Source: Tritrichomonas musculus (Eukaryota; Parabasalia; Tritrichomonadida; Tritrichomonadidae). Taken from it: a stretch of DNA of 64,000 bases. Position numbers and translations under genes: made by a program. Below are positions 49,408 through 59,075 of the stretch, in pieces. The stretch lies in the NCBI GenBank assembly GCA_039105265.1, contig JAPFFF010000041.1, positions 620,001 to 684,000 of the forward strand. The letters run 5' to 3'. The notes under the pieces are model-generated. The model was not told where the DNA came from. It was given only the letters and a program-made list of their open reading frames with translations, and ran no database searches. How positions within the stretch are numbered: the first letter of the stretch is position 1; every line of letters begins with the position of its first letter.

Positions 49408-50227
49408 TTAAAAGGCACGAGCAACCAAAACATATTCTTTCAAGATTTTTTGTCAACAAAATTTTGATCTTGATAATTCAAGCGAACTGATAAATCCAAG
49501 CGAGGTGCAACAAGTCATCTTGTTCTGCCTTGATGCTTCAGAATCAATGACAAGACCATTAAATGGCAATATCGATGATGATGATAAAAAAGAATTTTCA
49601 CGCCTTTCAATTTCAACACAATATATGACCGAAATTGTTGACAAAATTTACGGTTACAAGATTCCAAGCTTATTTGGTCTGATGACATTCAGTGACAACA
49701 CTGATTTTCTTTGTCCATTCACTCCTTTAATCTCTGAATTTGAAAGAAAAGGATTGTATAGAATTTCTACAAAAGAGGTTTCATTCATTTGGGATTCACT
49801 TTCGATTGCTTGTGATGAGATTCATAAATTCACGAATGATTCAAATGGCAAACCAAAGTTTCCGAATGCAATCAACAGAGTCATTGTTATTTATGATAAT
49901 AGAGAATTGAATTCGACTAATTCATCATATCTTGATATTATAAGGAAGTGTTTCCAGAATCGTGTTGTCGTTGATAGTATCATTTTCAACAAAGAAGAAA
50001 AAGTCAAACAATTGGCATCCTTGTCACATTTGACAGGTGGAGTTTCATTTCAAGTGGAGGATGCAATTAAGGGACTTCATCTTATTAATGAAGACGCCTT
50101 CATTAACATCAACGATAGACAGAAATCAAATAAACCAAACATTCCAGGTGATAATAAAATTCAACTACAAAATCTTCGAATTGAAAAGGTAGCCGAAAAA
50201 ATTTATCAGAAATCTGTTGAATTTTAA
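49408..50227 (+). pseudogene. VWA-domain protein, front part of a broken locus
   Basis: Open without an early ATG from ~49408 (the frame passes a GTG at 49505). Reads a von Willebrand A domain: VILFCLDASESM (the DxSxS metal-binding motif), then FGLMTFSDNTDF, WDSLSIACDEI, and RVIVIYDN where a VLTDG-type strand is usual, and the end of the domain near AIKGLHLINED. A short linker ends in a TAA at 50225. The missing start suggests 5' truncation or an unseen upstream exon. The domain binds protein ligands through the metal site. Fifteen bases later an E2 domain begins in another frame. Confidence 0.65.
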
Positions 50228-50241
50228 CAAATAAAATTCTG

Positions 50242-50622
50242 ATGATGCCAAAATTAGTGACACCAGAATGTGCATGCTTCTTGAATCAAAAAGAGAACAT
50301 TTCTTCTTCAAGAAAGAGGAGAATTCTTCAAGAATTACGTTATGTTGCTCGAGTAATGGAAAAAGACAACGAATATCATGATCCTGATGTGATCGTTTTA
50401 CCAATACAATCCAGTTTTGACATTTGGGAAGTATTCATCAAATCACCAGAATGGAAACCTTATTTAGGCAAGTGGTTCTTTCTTGTAGTCACTTTTCCAA
50501 ATTTGTATCCTGCTGAACCTCCAGCATTCCGTTTTATTTCAATTCCATTTCACATTAATATTTCGACAGATGGACGTGTTTGCTTAAATATTCTTGACAT
50601 CCAAAATTCATCCTATTTGTAA
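50242..50622 (+). pseudogene. Ubiquitin-conjugating enzyme (E2) domain, broken
   Basis: 126 codons from ATGATG. Reads an UBC fold: RILQELRYVARVM (helix 1), FDIWEVFIKSP, FFLVVTFPNLYPAEPPAFRF, then FHINISTDGRVCLNIL carrying the catalytic Cys; the usual HPN is HIN. It stops after LDIQNSSYL, where the C-terminal helices of E2s should begin; the neighbouring frame continues with HPICKFTGEPI. Either a separate truncated E2 or the middle of a VWA-E2-LIM fusion broken by frameshifts. Family role: carries ubiquitin as thioester and passes it to targets. Confidence 0.65.
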
Positions 50623-50890
50623 ATTCACTGGTGAACCTATTAATTTAACACTTGAACAAATTGATCACTTAAAAGCATATGATTCTCACATTGATTTTAA
50701 ATATCAACCTTCAAAGAATGAAATTGACAATGAAAATAATAATGACAACTATAAAAGTAATACAACCAATGAAAATTGTGTGAAATGTGCAATTTGTCAA
50801 AAAATGTTCCAAAACAATGAAAATGTTGTTTGTGTAATGAAAGGGATGTACTTTTGCCGTGAAGATTATGAAAATTGTCAAAAGAATTAA
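50597..50890 (+). pseudogene. LIM-like zinc-binding tail of the VWA/E2 locus
   Basis: Overlaps the end of the E2 frame and continues in the frame of the VWA part. After an Asn-rich linker it reads CVKCAICQKMFQNNENVVCV and MKGMYFCREDYENC, the spacing of a LIM-type zinc module (CxxC ... C..DY..C). The reading frame ends at 50888. It is probably the C-terminal end of the same ancestral gene. Confidence 0.5.
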
Positions 50891-51586
50891 ACATTACCAC
50901 GAAATATCATCAATGAATATTGTGATAAATTACTTGAAGAAACGTTTTGTAAGGAAAAAATCCTCAAAAAAATACCATTTTCCTAATCTTTAGTGAAAAT
51001 TATCATAGATCTTTGCACTAATTCACTAAAAAACGCATGGTAAAGCCTGTAATGATATTAAGATAGAGTTTTTTGTAAACACATGCTCAAATACTATTTT
51101 TTGATCATGAATTTACATATTATTTGATGATCATCGATTTTTAAGAATTGAGCTGTAAATTGAAAGGTCGGTAATATATGTTTTGGCTCGTATCAGAAAC
51201 ATTTTTTCATTATTGATTGGAATTTTAGTGAGTATAACTCAATAAATCAAGAAAAAAATTAATTGAAAAGAAGATTGTATTTTTCACTTTTATCAGAATT
51301 TAATTTCAAAAAAACAATAATTTTGAGATAAAATTTTATTGTTAATAGAAAATTCTATATGAATAATTTGAACACTTCTCTCAATTACGGTTTTAATAAG
51401 TTGAAATAAAAATATAATTTTTAATTATATATATCATAAAATAATGTTAAAAACATAATTTTTGATATTAATTAATTTATATACATTGATATTATATATT
51501 TATTGAATTTATCTAAAATAAATCTTTTTTAAAATGAAGATATTTAATCAAAATCACAAATATTCAAATTCGCTTAAATTCAGTTA
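50891..51586. other. Intergenic, nothing recognised
   Basis: AT-rich spacer upstream of the surface-protein gene. TTCAGTTAATG occurs directly at that gene's start and could act as initiator. Confidence 0.45.
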
Positions 51587-53920
51587 ATGAATGTTAGTAT
51601 TTCTCTGCTATTTTTAGGCTTTACAAACTCTTTGCATTCACCAGTTTTTTATTCTCCTCGTTTCTCTTTTATGAATAATTATATTTTTCGTGATGTTAAT
51701 GTCCACAAACTTTTTAATTCTTTTTTTACTTACTCATATCGCTCTCAGTTACTTATAAAAAACTCCAAATTTTCTAATATATTAAATTCTGCCATACATC
51801 AAAGCTCAGTGATAATAAGTGAATCCGATACCATCTTTACATCTCGATTTTTGATAATATATAACAACTCTTATTGCGTTAACAATTTAGATCTTTCTAA
51901 CTGCTGTTTTACTCGATGCTCAACATCAGATCAACACTCGGATGGAGGCGCTATTTGCACCGAGTGGGATTATACCGATCTCGATATACTTGACACAATA
52001 TTTTCAAAATGCACAGCGACGAGATATGGAGGTGCCATATTTGCCAAACACACAATAATTGTGCACTCATCGATTTTTACAGGATGTCAATCATCCCAAG
52101 GAAGCGCAATATCTCTAAATCATCTAATTACAAACAACCCGTGGTCCTATATAACAATTGGGCAAGTTCTTTTTACCAAAAACATTGCACAACACACTCC
52201 CCTTGACTTCAATACTACATCCAATGTTTGCAGTAATTCAAATTTCACCTACAATACCAATACAGAGCACAACCTTCCCGATTCTAGCATCCAATTCGGT
52301 TGTGTCTATTCATCAATTGTTAAATACGGCCAAAAAAACGATTTTTCATTTAATAATATAATAGGGAACGATGGCGACTTTTTGATAGATCTCAAACTAT
52401 CAAACAATCCTTTGTTTTCGAACATTAACATAATTGACAATTTCAATTTGAACTTCTTTTTCTCTTACGACCCTTACTTGGACGATTCTGCCATTACAAA
52501 TCCGCCAAATCATATTCTCAAAAATTTGGCCTTTTTCGGAAATAAGGCCAAATCAAAAAGTGACAAAATAAAGTTCGGAAATTTTAATACCTTAAGGCGC
52601 TTCACTTTGTCAAATTGCCTGTTCGAGTACTCAGAGCCAGAGGTCAATAGCATGCTTAACGGTCATTTACAAATTGGCGGAATATTTGGCCTGTCAAAAA
52701 CTACATATGCTCAGGATCAGCTACTTGTGAAGCCATCTAGGTGCGAGATCGATTCAGACGTGTTTACGCACTCGAATTTGTTTTCATCCTCAGATGAATT
52801 CACAGAAAGTGTCACTTTTTCGCCATCTTTGATTTTTTCGTTATCTGGAAAATTCACAGCTTCTGTAACTTTTTCTGAATCCTCTCAATTTACAAAATCT
52901 TCTTATTTCACTCCATCTTCAGTCTTTACAAAGTCTCTTTCGTTCTCTTCGTCTTCGTTTTTTTCTTCTTCAAATGAATTTTCGGCTTCATCAACTTTTT
53001 CTGAGTCTTCTCAATTTTCAAAATCTTCTTCTTTTTCTGCATCCTCTGGTTTCACGAAGTCTCTTACATTTTCTCCGTCTTCGAATTTTTCTCCTTCTGG
53101 AAAATTCAATCCTTCATCAACTTTTTCAAAGTCCTCTCAATTTTCAAAATCTTCTTCTTTTTCTGCATCCTCTGGTTTCACGAAGTCTCTTACATTTTCT
53201 CCGTCTTCGAATTTTTCTCCTTCTGGAAAATTCAATCCTTCATCAACTTTTTCAAAGTCCTCTCAATTTTCAAAATCTGCATCATTTACAAAATCTTCAT
53301 CTTTTTCTGAATCTTCAATTTTTTCACCTTCAGATTTTTTCTCTAATTCGTTAACCTTTTCAGAATCCAGCCAATTCAGAGATCCAAATCAAATTTCAGA
53401 CACTATTGAATTTTCAATATCCCCTGAATTTTCAGAGTCCTCTCAATTTTTAATTGCACGATCATCATCGAGCCCTTTCACACCATCGAGTCCTTTTACT
53501 CCGTCCTGCTTTTTCACACCAAACAGGACGAAAATTCCTGATCCAGACAACATCTTCAACCACGCCGAAGTTTCTGGCTCCAAGAAGGATGTTTTCTCCA
53601 AGGAGGAGATAAAGAAGGCAGCAGCACCACTCTCAATATCTCTCGCCGTAATTATTATTTCTATCGTCCTCACCCTCATGTACCTCAGGAGGAAGATCCA
53701 CGAGCTCAAGAACCGCGATGACGTTCCAGAGTTTGACACTTCACTGAACGATGAAGATGGCGATGACGATAGCGAGTACTCGTACTCGTACTACACGTAC
53801 ACGTATACTTACTCATTCAAATCGGAGATTGAGAGCTCTGACAGTTACAGCGAGGAATTTTACGAGTACAGCACTTTTACAGGCAGCTGCCTCTCGGATG
53901 TCACTTACACAGTCACATGA
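51587..53920 (+). CDS. Pmp-like surface protein with F/S-rich repeats and membrane anchor
   Basis: 777 residues. Residues 1-18 look like a signal peptide (MNVSISLLFLGFTNSLHS). About 40-370 is a beta-helix of the chlamydial polymorphic-membrane-protein style: repeated GGAI (SDGGAICTEW, TRYGGAIFAK) and short strand phrases such as SNCCFTRCS, DTIFSKCTA and SSIFTGCQS. From ~395 to 650 runs a low-complexity stalk of (F/S)xxS units such as FSESSQFSKSSSFSASSGF. A transmembrane helix lies at ~681-703 (LSISLAVIIISIVLTLMYL), then RRK and an acidic, Tyr/Ser-rich cytoplasmic tail (DEDGDDDSEYSYSYYTYTYT). Type I surface protein; adhesion is the proposed role of this family. The final ~470 bp have much higher GC than the rest. 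Confidence 0.85.
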   Translation: MNVSISLLFLGFTNSLHSPVFYSPRFSFMNNYIFRDVNVHKLFNSFFTYSYRSQLLIKNSKFSNILNSAIHQSSVIISESDTIFTSRFLIIYNNSYCVNNLDLSNCCFTRCSTSDQHSDGGAICTEWDYTDLDILDTIFSKCTATRYGGAIFAKHTIIVHSSIFTGCQSSQGSAISLNHLITNNPWSYITIGQVLFTKNIAQHTPLDFNTTSNVCSNSNFTYNTNTEHNLPDSSIQFGCVYSSIVKYGQKNDFSFNNIIGNDGDFLIDLKLSNNPLFSNINIIDNFNLNFFFSYDPYLDDSAITNPPNHILKNLAFFGNKAKSKSDKIKFGNFNTLRRFTLSNCLFEYSEPEVNSMLNGHLQIGGIFGLSKTTYAQDQLLVKPSRCEIDSDVFTHSNLFSSSDEFTESVTFSPSLIFSLSGKFTASVTFSESSQFTKSSYFTPSSVFTKSLSFSSSSFFSSSNEFSASSTFSESSQFSKSSSFSASSGFTKSLTFSPSSNFSPSGKFNPSSTFSKSSQFSKSSSFSASSGFTKSLTFSPSSNFSPSGKFNPSSTFSKSSQFSKSASFTKSSSFSESSIFSPSDFFSNSLTFSESSQFRDPNQISDTIEFSISPEFSESSQFLIARSSSSPFTPSSPFTPSCFFTPNRTKIPDPDNIFNHAEVSGSKKDVFSKEEIKKAAAPLSISLAVIIISIVLTLMYLRRKIHELKNRDDVPEFDTSLNDEDGDDDSEYSYSYYTYTYTYSFKSEIESSDSYSEEFYEYSTFTGSCLSDVTYTVT
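53009..53276 (+). repeat. 126-bp tandem duplication inside the surface-protein stalk
   Basis: Two units (53009-53134 and 53135-53260) are practically identical, with a partial third. 126 bp is 42 codons, so the frame is kept. It indicates recent repeat expansion. Confidence 0.92.
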
Positions 53921-54375
53921 CGATTATGCTTGAAGAATTTATATTATGTTTGCTTTTATATATATATAGAAATAAAATGTTTGTATTTTTTTTTATTAAT
54001 TTTAATATTTTATATGCTATAGTATTCTCCTTTGAAAAGAATTTTTGTATCATTAATTAGATATTTTTGATTTTTTCTTTTAGAAAACTTCACATTCACT
54101 TATGCAATCAATTATCAGGATAAAGAAATGACAAAACTGAATACAATAATTCTTTTTGAATTCAACAAAGAGAATACAATAGATCTATTTCACATAAAAA
54201 ACTTTTAAACCAATATTAAAAGGTTGATATTTACAGTTCATTTGATTAGGTTTTTAGGGAATTTAAATTTGGAAAAAACGAACTAAAACCTATATTCAAG
54301 GAAAATCATGGATAATTCAAACTGTCATATAAAATATTTTTTTGGAGAAGGGATAAAGATGAATGATCAATTATA
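53921..54375. other. Intergenic spacer
   Basis: AT-rich. The sequence TCATATAAAATATT at ~54324 may be an initiator for the following gene, with a leader of about 50 bases. Nothing else is seen. Confidence 0.4.
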
Positions 54376-56505
54376 ATGATTTTTTGTTTAAAATCAACGT
54401 TGAAAAGTGGTTTTGATAGCTGCAATATTGATTCATTAGCATTCGCGAAAGACTCAGAAGTTGAGACATTTGAAAAAAATTGTTTTCGCAATGCACATAT
54501 CAAGAGACTTGAAATTCCAGCGAGAGTCAAGAACCTGAAGAATGACTGGTGCAGATACCTATATGATTTGACTGAAATTGAAGAATCACCAAAGAACAGC
54601 CATTTTATTTTGTACAATAAAGACTTCCTTCTTGGGAAGAGCAGCGAATCGAGTGACAAATTTGACGTTCTCCACTTTGCATGTTCTGACATCAAAGAAG
54701 CAGTGATCCCACCCCAAGTCACACGCATAAAGGAATACTCATTTTTTAACCATGACAAGCTGAAAACGGTCAGATGTTCAACCAACTCAGAACTCAAGTG
54801 CATTGAAGATTATGTATTCAATTTCAGCAGTATTGAGAGTCTGTCGCTGCCAGCGAGTGTCGAACTGATTGGCGACTATTGCTTTTCAAGTATTAGTCAT
54901 CTTCGAAGCTTTGAAATTTCACCAAAAAACAAATTTTTTAAGCTTTTGGATGGTAAATACGTTGTGAAGGAGAGTAACCGTGGAAGTGGCGTCTTCGATA
55001 CCATCATCTTTGGAAGACGTGACATGGAGAGCGTCAGCATCCCTTCTCACATCAAAGTGATCAACAATTATGCTTTTGAGTATTGCAATATTCATACAGT
55101 CACATTTGAATCCAACTCATCACTCGAGTTAGTCAAATATGATGCATTTAATTACATTCCTGGTCCAGAGAGACTCGTCCTTCCCCCGTCATTGAAAGAG
55201 ATACGAGATCATTCATTTTCAAATATTAAAAATATAAAGTCCATTGAATTCCTTAGCAAATCTGTCAAAATGGAAACAGACTGCATTTGTTCATGCTCAA
55301 ATTTATCAACTGTCATATTTCCAAATGCTGAAGAGATCACTTTTGATGTTGGTGCAATGTCAGACATACCAAAAGATTTGAAGATTCTTGTCAGGCAGAG
55401 TGCCAAACTGTCTGGAGGCGGCCTGAGTGACTATAAGAGCCGAATCAGCATCATTGAAAACACAATATTGAACGAAGAAAACACAAGATTGAAAGAAGAA
55501 AACACAAGATTGAAAGAAGAAAACACAAGATTGAAAGAAGAAAACACAAGATTGAAAGAAGAAAACACAAAATTGAAACAAAAAGTGACAAAACTTGAAG
55601 AGAAAAGTGACAAAGAAGTGATCAAACCAATAAAACTTGAACTTTTTGATACAGAGTCAATTGATGCTCTGAAAGTTGAGAGGACGATAGGTCGGGGTGG
55701 CCAGTCAGAAGTTTTTGAGGTCATCCGAGGTCAGCGTCTTGCGCTGAAGGTTCTGTCTTTTGATGGTGCCAACAAAAGTGACAGATCAGGTGACTCAGGC
55801 GGCTTCATCCAGCTGCAGCGGTTTCTTCGCGAGTACGAGATTCTCGTCTCTCTGGATCACGCGAACATCATCAAGGCGCTTGGCTTCTGCTACGGTGACT
55901 CGAGCCACGCGCCGTCGATTCTGCTGGAGCTGTGCGTGCAGAACTTGAGCGACCGAATCGGCGACATGGACGACATTGAGAAGGTCTGTTCGATTTATGA
56001 GATCAGCTCAGCGATGGAGTCCGTCCACGCAGCGCGCATGATCCACCGCGATCTGAAGCCAGAAAACGTCCTGTTCGACGAGTCCGGCCACGTGAAAGTC
56101 AGCGACTTTGGCGTTGCGTGCATCGTCGAAGTCGAAGGTCAGACGCAGTCGAAGACGAGCGGAGTTGGGACTCTGAAATTCATGGCACCGGAACTTCTGA
56201 ACGAAAGCACGAAGTACGACAACAAAGTGGACGTTTACTCATTCGGCGTTGTCGCGTTCTTCATCCTGAGTGGCGGGAAAATGCCGAAGATAAGCATCGC
56301 AGAGCAGTCGAACGGGAAGAGGGCGCCGATCCCATCGAGCATCAACAAGACATCGCGCCAGCTCATCAACAGTTGCTGGTCAACGTCGCCAAGCGATCGT
56401 CCGTCATTCACCGAAATTCTCAGCTTCATCAAGAAGAACAATTTCAAGCTGATCGATGGAGTCGAGAGAAACATTTCATCAATCAAAAATTTCGTTAAAC
56501 TTTAA
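54376..56505 (+). CDS. BspA-like LRR / coiled-coil / protein kinase fusion
   Basis: 709 residues. ~1-355: LRR_5 units (IPARVKNLKNDWCRYLYDL, VIPPQVTRIKEYSF, SLPASVELIGDYCF, SIPSHIKVINNYAF) including the spacer FLLGKSSESSDKFDVLHFA like that in the LRR gene at 9321. ~358-415: a coiled coil with the heptad RLKEENT repeated. ~435-690: a complete TKL-like kinase: GRGGQSEVF loop, LALKVL lysine, MIHRDLKPENVLFD, DFGVA, GTLKFMAPELL, DNKVDVYSFGVV, and RPSF near the end. All catalytic residues are present. Reads as a soluble receptor-like kinase: LRR sensor, dimerising coil, kinase output. GC content rises sharply over the kinase part. Confidence 0.92.
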   Translation: MIFCLKSTLKSGFDSCNIDSLAFAKDSEVETFEKNCFRNAHIKRLEIPARVKNLKNDWCRYLYDLTEIEESPKNSHFILYNKDFLLGKSSESSDKFDVLHFACSDIKEAVIPPQVTRIKEYSFFNHDKLKTVRCSTNSELKCIEDYVFNFSSIESLSLPASVELIGDYCFSSISHLRSFEISPKNKFFKLLDGKYVVKESNRGSGVFDTIIFGRRDMESVSIPSHIKVINNYAFEYCNIHTVTFESNSSLELVKYDAFNYIPGPERLVLPPSLKEIRDHSFSNIKNIKSIEFLSKSVKMETDCICSCSNLSTVIFPNAEEITFDVGAMSDIPKDLKILVRQSAKLSGGGLSDYKSRISIIENTILNEENTRLKEENTRLKEENTRLKEENTRLKEENTKLKQKVTKLEEKSDKEVIKPIKLELFDTESIDALKVERTIGRGGQSEVFEVIRGQRLALKVLSFDGANKSDRSGDSGGFIQLQRFLREYEILVSLDHANIIKALGFCYGDSSHAPSILLELCVQNLSDRIGDMDDIEKVCSIYEISSAMESVHAARMIHRDLKPENVLFDESGHVKVSDFGVACIVEVEGQTQSKTSGVGTLKFMAPELLNESTKYDNKVDVYSFGVVAFFILSGGKMPKISIAEQSNGKRAPIPSSINKTSRQLINSCWSTSPSDRPSFTEILSFIKKNNFKLIDGVERNISSIKNFVKL
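55474..55578 (+). repeat. 21-bp tandem repeat encoding a heptad
   Basis: Four to five copies of AGATTGAAAGAAGAAAACAC(A), encoding RLKEENT each time, the heptad of the coiled coil. Copies are identical, so copy number is probably variable. Confidence 0.93.
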
Positions 56506-57063
56506 AACTAATTTTTTAAACTTTTTCTTTTTTTATCTTTTTGAGTGTTTACATGACTTTTTTGCCTATTTAAAATTTATCAAAGTTTTTATCATTTTTT
56601 GATTTTATTGTTTAAAATGAGTCATTACAAATTTCAAATAAAAAGTTGTTTTTTTGAAAGATTTTTTTTGAATCAAATCTTATCGTATGATGAATTGATT
56701 GCTCTCAAACTCACAGCATTTAATATGATTTCTTTGATGAGCTTTTTAAACAACTTAAAATTTATTTTCATTAAGTTTTATTTTTTCAATAACCGTTTTA
56801 TAACCGCTTTTTTATTCTCAATTTAGTTTAGTCGATTAAATTGGGTCATTATAAATTTCAATGAAAAAAATTTGAATTTTTTTTGAAAGATTGTTTTGAA
56901 TCAAAACATATCATATGGTGAACATAGAGTTCTATTTCTTTGATGATCTTTTTAAGCTACTTAAAAACTATTTTTATTAAGTTTTATTTTTTAAATAACT
57001 GCTTTATAGCCGTCTTTTTATTATCAATTTTTTATTATATTAAAAAGGGGTAGAATAGATATA
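56506..57063. other. Noncoding, diverged tandem duplication
   Basis: 56625-56825 and 56845-57035 are two diverged copies of ~200 bp: both contain GTCATTA(C/T)AAATTTCAA, TTTTGAATCAAA, TTTCTTTGATGA and AAGTTTTATTTTTT. No gene. Confidence 0.65.
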
Positions 57064-57105
57064 ACACTGTTAAGGTGAAGTGACCATCACAGTATTCAAA
57101 AAATA

Positions 57106-57235
57106 AAACTTTTTGATAAATGTAATAAGAACTTTTTGATAAATGTAATAAGAACTTTTTAATAAATGTAATAAGAACTTTTTGATAAATGTAATAAGAA
57201 CTTTTTAATACATGTAATAGAACATTTTGAAAAAT
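57106..57235 (+). repeat. 23-bp minisatellite in the left arm
   Basis: About five copies of AACTTTTTGATAAATGTAAT plus AAG. Three diverged inverse copies lie in the right arm (58975-59040). Confidence 0.85.
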
Positions 57236-57648
57236 GTAAATTTTAGATCTAAAATTATTCGAAAATTTTATCAAATCATAATGAAACTATTATTGAACAC
57301 AGCGGCAAGATTATTATGGTATCTTTGAAGTTATTAGTACGATTTCCAATTAGTACGATTTATCTTTGCTGATTTCCATTTCCAAAATTGGAAATAATTG
57401 ATATCGAATTCAGCAAAAAGATTTATTATTTACAAATTAATTCTGCAAAAAATAAAAATTATCTTCAACAAGCGCCATTATGATCAGATTAAAACTAGAT
57501 TAAATTTTAATATGTAATGTATTTCCAAAAAAGCAGGATAAAAGTTACTTCTACTAAAAATTAAGCTCTTTAAAGCAAAATATTAATTTTTTAAGCGGTT
57601 CCCATGTCCTTTTAAAATGAATTATTTTTTTAATATATTAAATTATTA

Positions 57649-57890
57649 AGGTACAAATCCAGTACGTTTAGTAACCGCAATTTTTTTTGACATTCTCAAA
57701 GAATAAGATGACATGTTAAATAAAAAGCGATTATTTTCATCCATTTCACATAACATGTCATAATGTTTATTTAAATTGTAAAATAAGTGTCAAAAACAAA
57801 CCTAGTCAATTTAAACTTTTTCAGAGACATGCAACTATTCAAATAATAAACGTTCTCCTATTCAAAAAATAACGTACTGGATTTGTACCT
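57649..57890. mobile_element. 242-bp TA-flanked MITE
   Basis: Ends AGGTACAAATCCAGTACGTT...AACGTACTGGATTTGTACCT form a perfect 20-bp inverted repeat, flanked by TA at 57647-57648 and 57891-57892. It is nested in the 2-kb element, so it is younger. No coding capacity. Confidence 0.9.
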
Positions 57891-58319
57891 TAAGATATAG
57901 TCCAATAAATTTTAGTAAAAGGATTTAATTTTGTACAAAACAAGATAAATGGAATAATTAATTGATGTTTTAAAATATTTCATTTAAATAATTCTGAAAA
58001 TAAGTTACTGTATATTAAAAAATATAATAAATTATTCGCATTTATTTAATTTTTAAGATTTGACAAATATTTTTTAAAATATCTTGCAATATTGTAAGAT
58101 ATCTTATAATATTTATAGAGCCCTATTTTGATAACATTATCAAAAATTGTTAGATCTCTCACAATTTAAGTAAAATATTAAAAAATTGAATATTTTTATT
58201 TTTAATCTATTAAAACATCATATGTTTATAAAAATAATATCTAATAAATAATTTATTCATTTAAATTATGTTTGGTCTTTTAATCTCATTGATATAGTAA
58301 AAATTTACCATTTAAAGAT

Positions 58320-58935
58320 AAACGCCTTTGAGTATTTCAGAAATCGCTTTTAAAGATCTAAGATGATTGCTATTGAGTATTTTAGAAATCGCTTTTGCAG
58401 TTAGAAGATGATCGCTACAGTGTATTTCGGAAATCATCTTCAAAGATCTAGGATAATCGCTATTGAGTATTTCGGGAATCGCTTTTAATGATCTAAGATA
58501 ATCGATATTGAGTATTTCGAAAATCGCTTTTACAGTTCTAAGATGATTGTAATTGAGTATTTTGGAAATCGTCTTCAAAGATCTAGGATAATCGCTATTG
58601 AGTATTTCAGAAATCGTTTTTAATGATCTGAGATAATCAATATTGAGTATTTCCTAAACAGTCTTCAAAGATCTAGGATAATCACGATTGAGTATTTCGT
58701 AAATCTTTTTTAAAGATTTAAAACAATAGTTATTGAGTATCTAGGAAATCGCTTTTGCAGTTCTAAGATGATCACCACTGAGTATTTCGGAATTCGAATT
58801 TAATTATCTCGGATAATCGCCATTGAGTATTTCGTAAATCGTCTTTAGAGATCTAAGATAATCACTATTGAGTATTTCGGATATTTTTTTTAAAGATCTA
58901 AGATAATCGATAATGAGTATTTAGTAAATCCTTTC
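58320..58935. repeat. 45-bp satellite, ~13 copies
   Basis: The unit TATTGAGTATTTCGGAAATC, then GCTTTTAAAGATCTAAGATAATCGC, is repeated with 10-20 percent variation. Seven consecutive copies stay open on the minus strand as a 15-residue repeat (LRSLKAISEILNSD), but later copies have stops, so coding is unlikely. Confidence 0.9.
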
Positions 58936-59075
58936 CAATTTTGGATATAAAAGGCGCCAAAATTATAAATCTTTTATCAAAAAGTTCTTATTACTTTTAT
59001 TAAAAAGTTCCTATTACATTTATCAAAAAGTTTTATTTTTTGAATACTGTGATGGTCACTTCACCATAACAGTGT

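Larger units (their letters stand above)
57064..59075. mobile_element. 2.0-kb inverted-repeat element packed with minisatellites
   Basis: Ends ACACTGTTAAGGTGAAGTGA... and, inverted, ACACTGTTATGGTGAAGTGA... with CCATCACAGTATTCAAAAAA and ACTTTTTGATAAATGTAATA following in both arms; about 90 bp of clear inverted similarity. No target duplication could be identified. The interior has a 23-bp repeat array, a nested MITE and a 45-bp satellite; no transposase. Confidence 0.75.

Noticed and set aside
49260-49410. Intron upstream of the VWA reading frame
   Set aside because: No GTATGT-type 5' splice site paired with the ACTAACACACAG-type 3' signal known from trichomonads could be found.
55360-55724. 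Minus-strand ORFs opposite the coiled coil
   Set aside because: They are mirror readings of the 21-bp repeat (SSFNLVF, FFFQSCV) and shadows of the kinase gene.
58312-58578. 88-codon repeat protein gene
   Set aside because: It is one strand of a 45-bp satellite; neighbouring copies contain stops and there is no start context.
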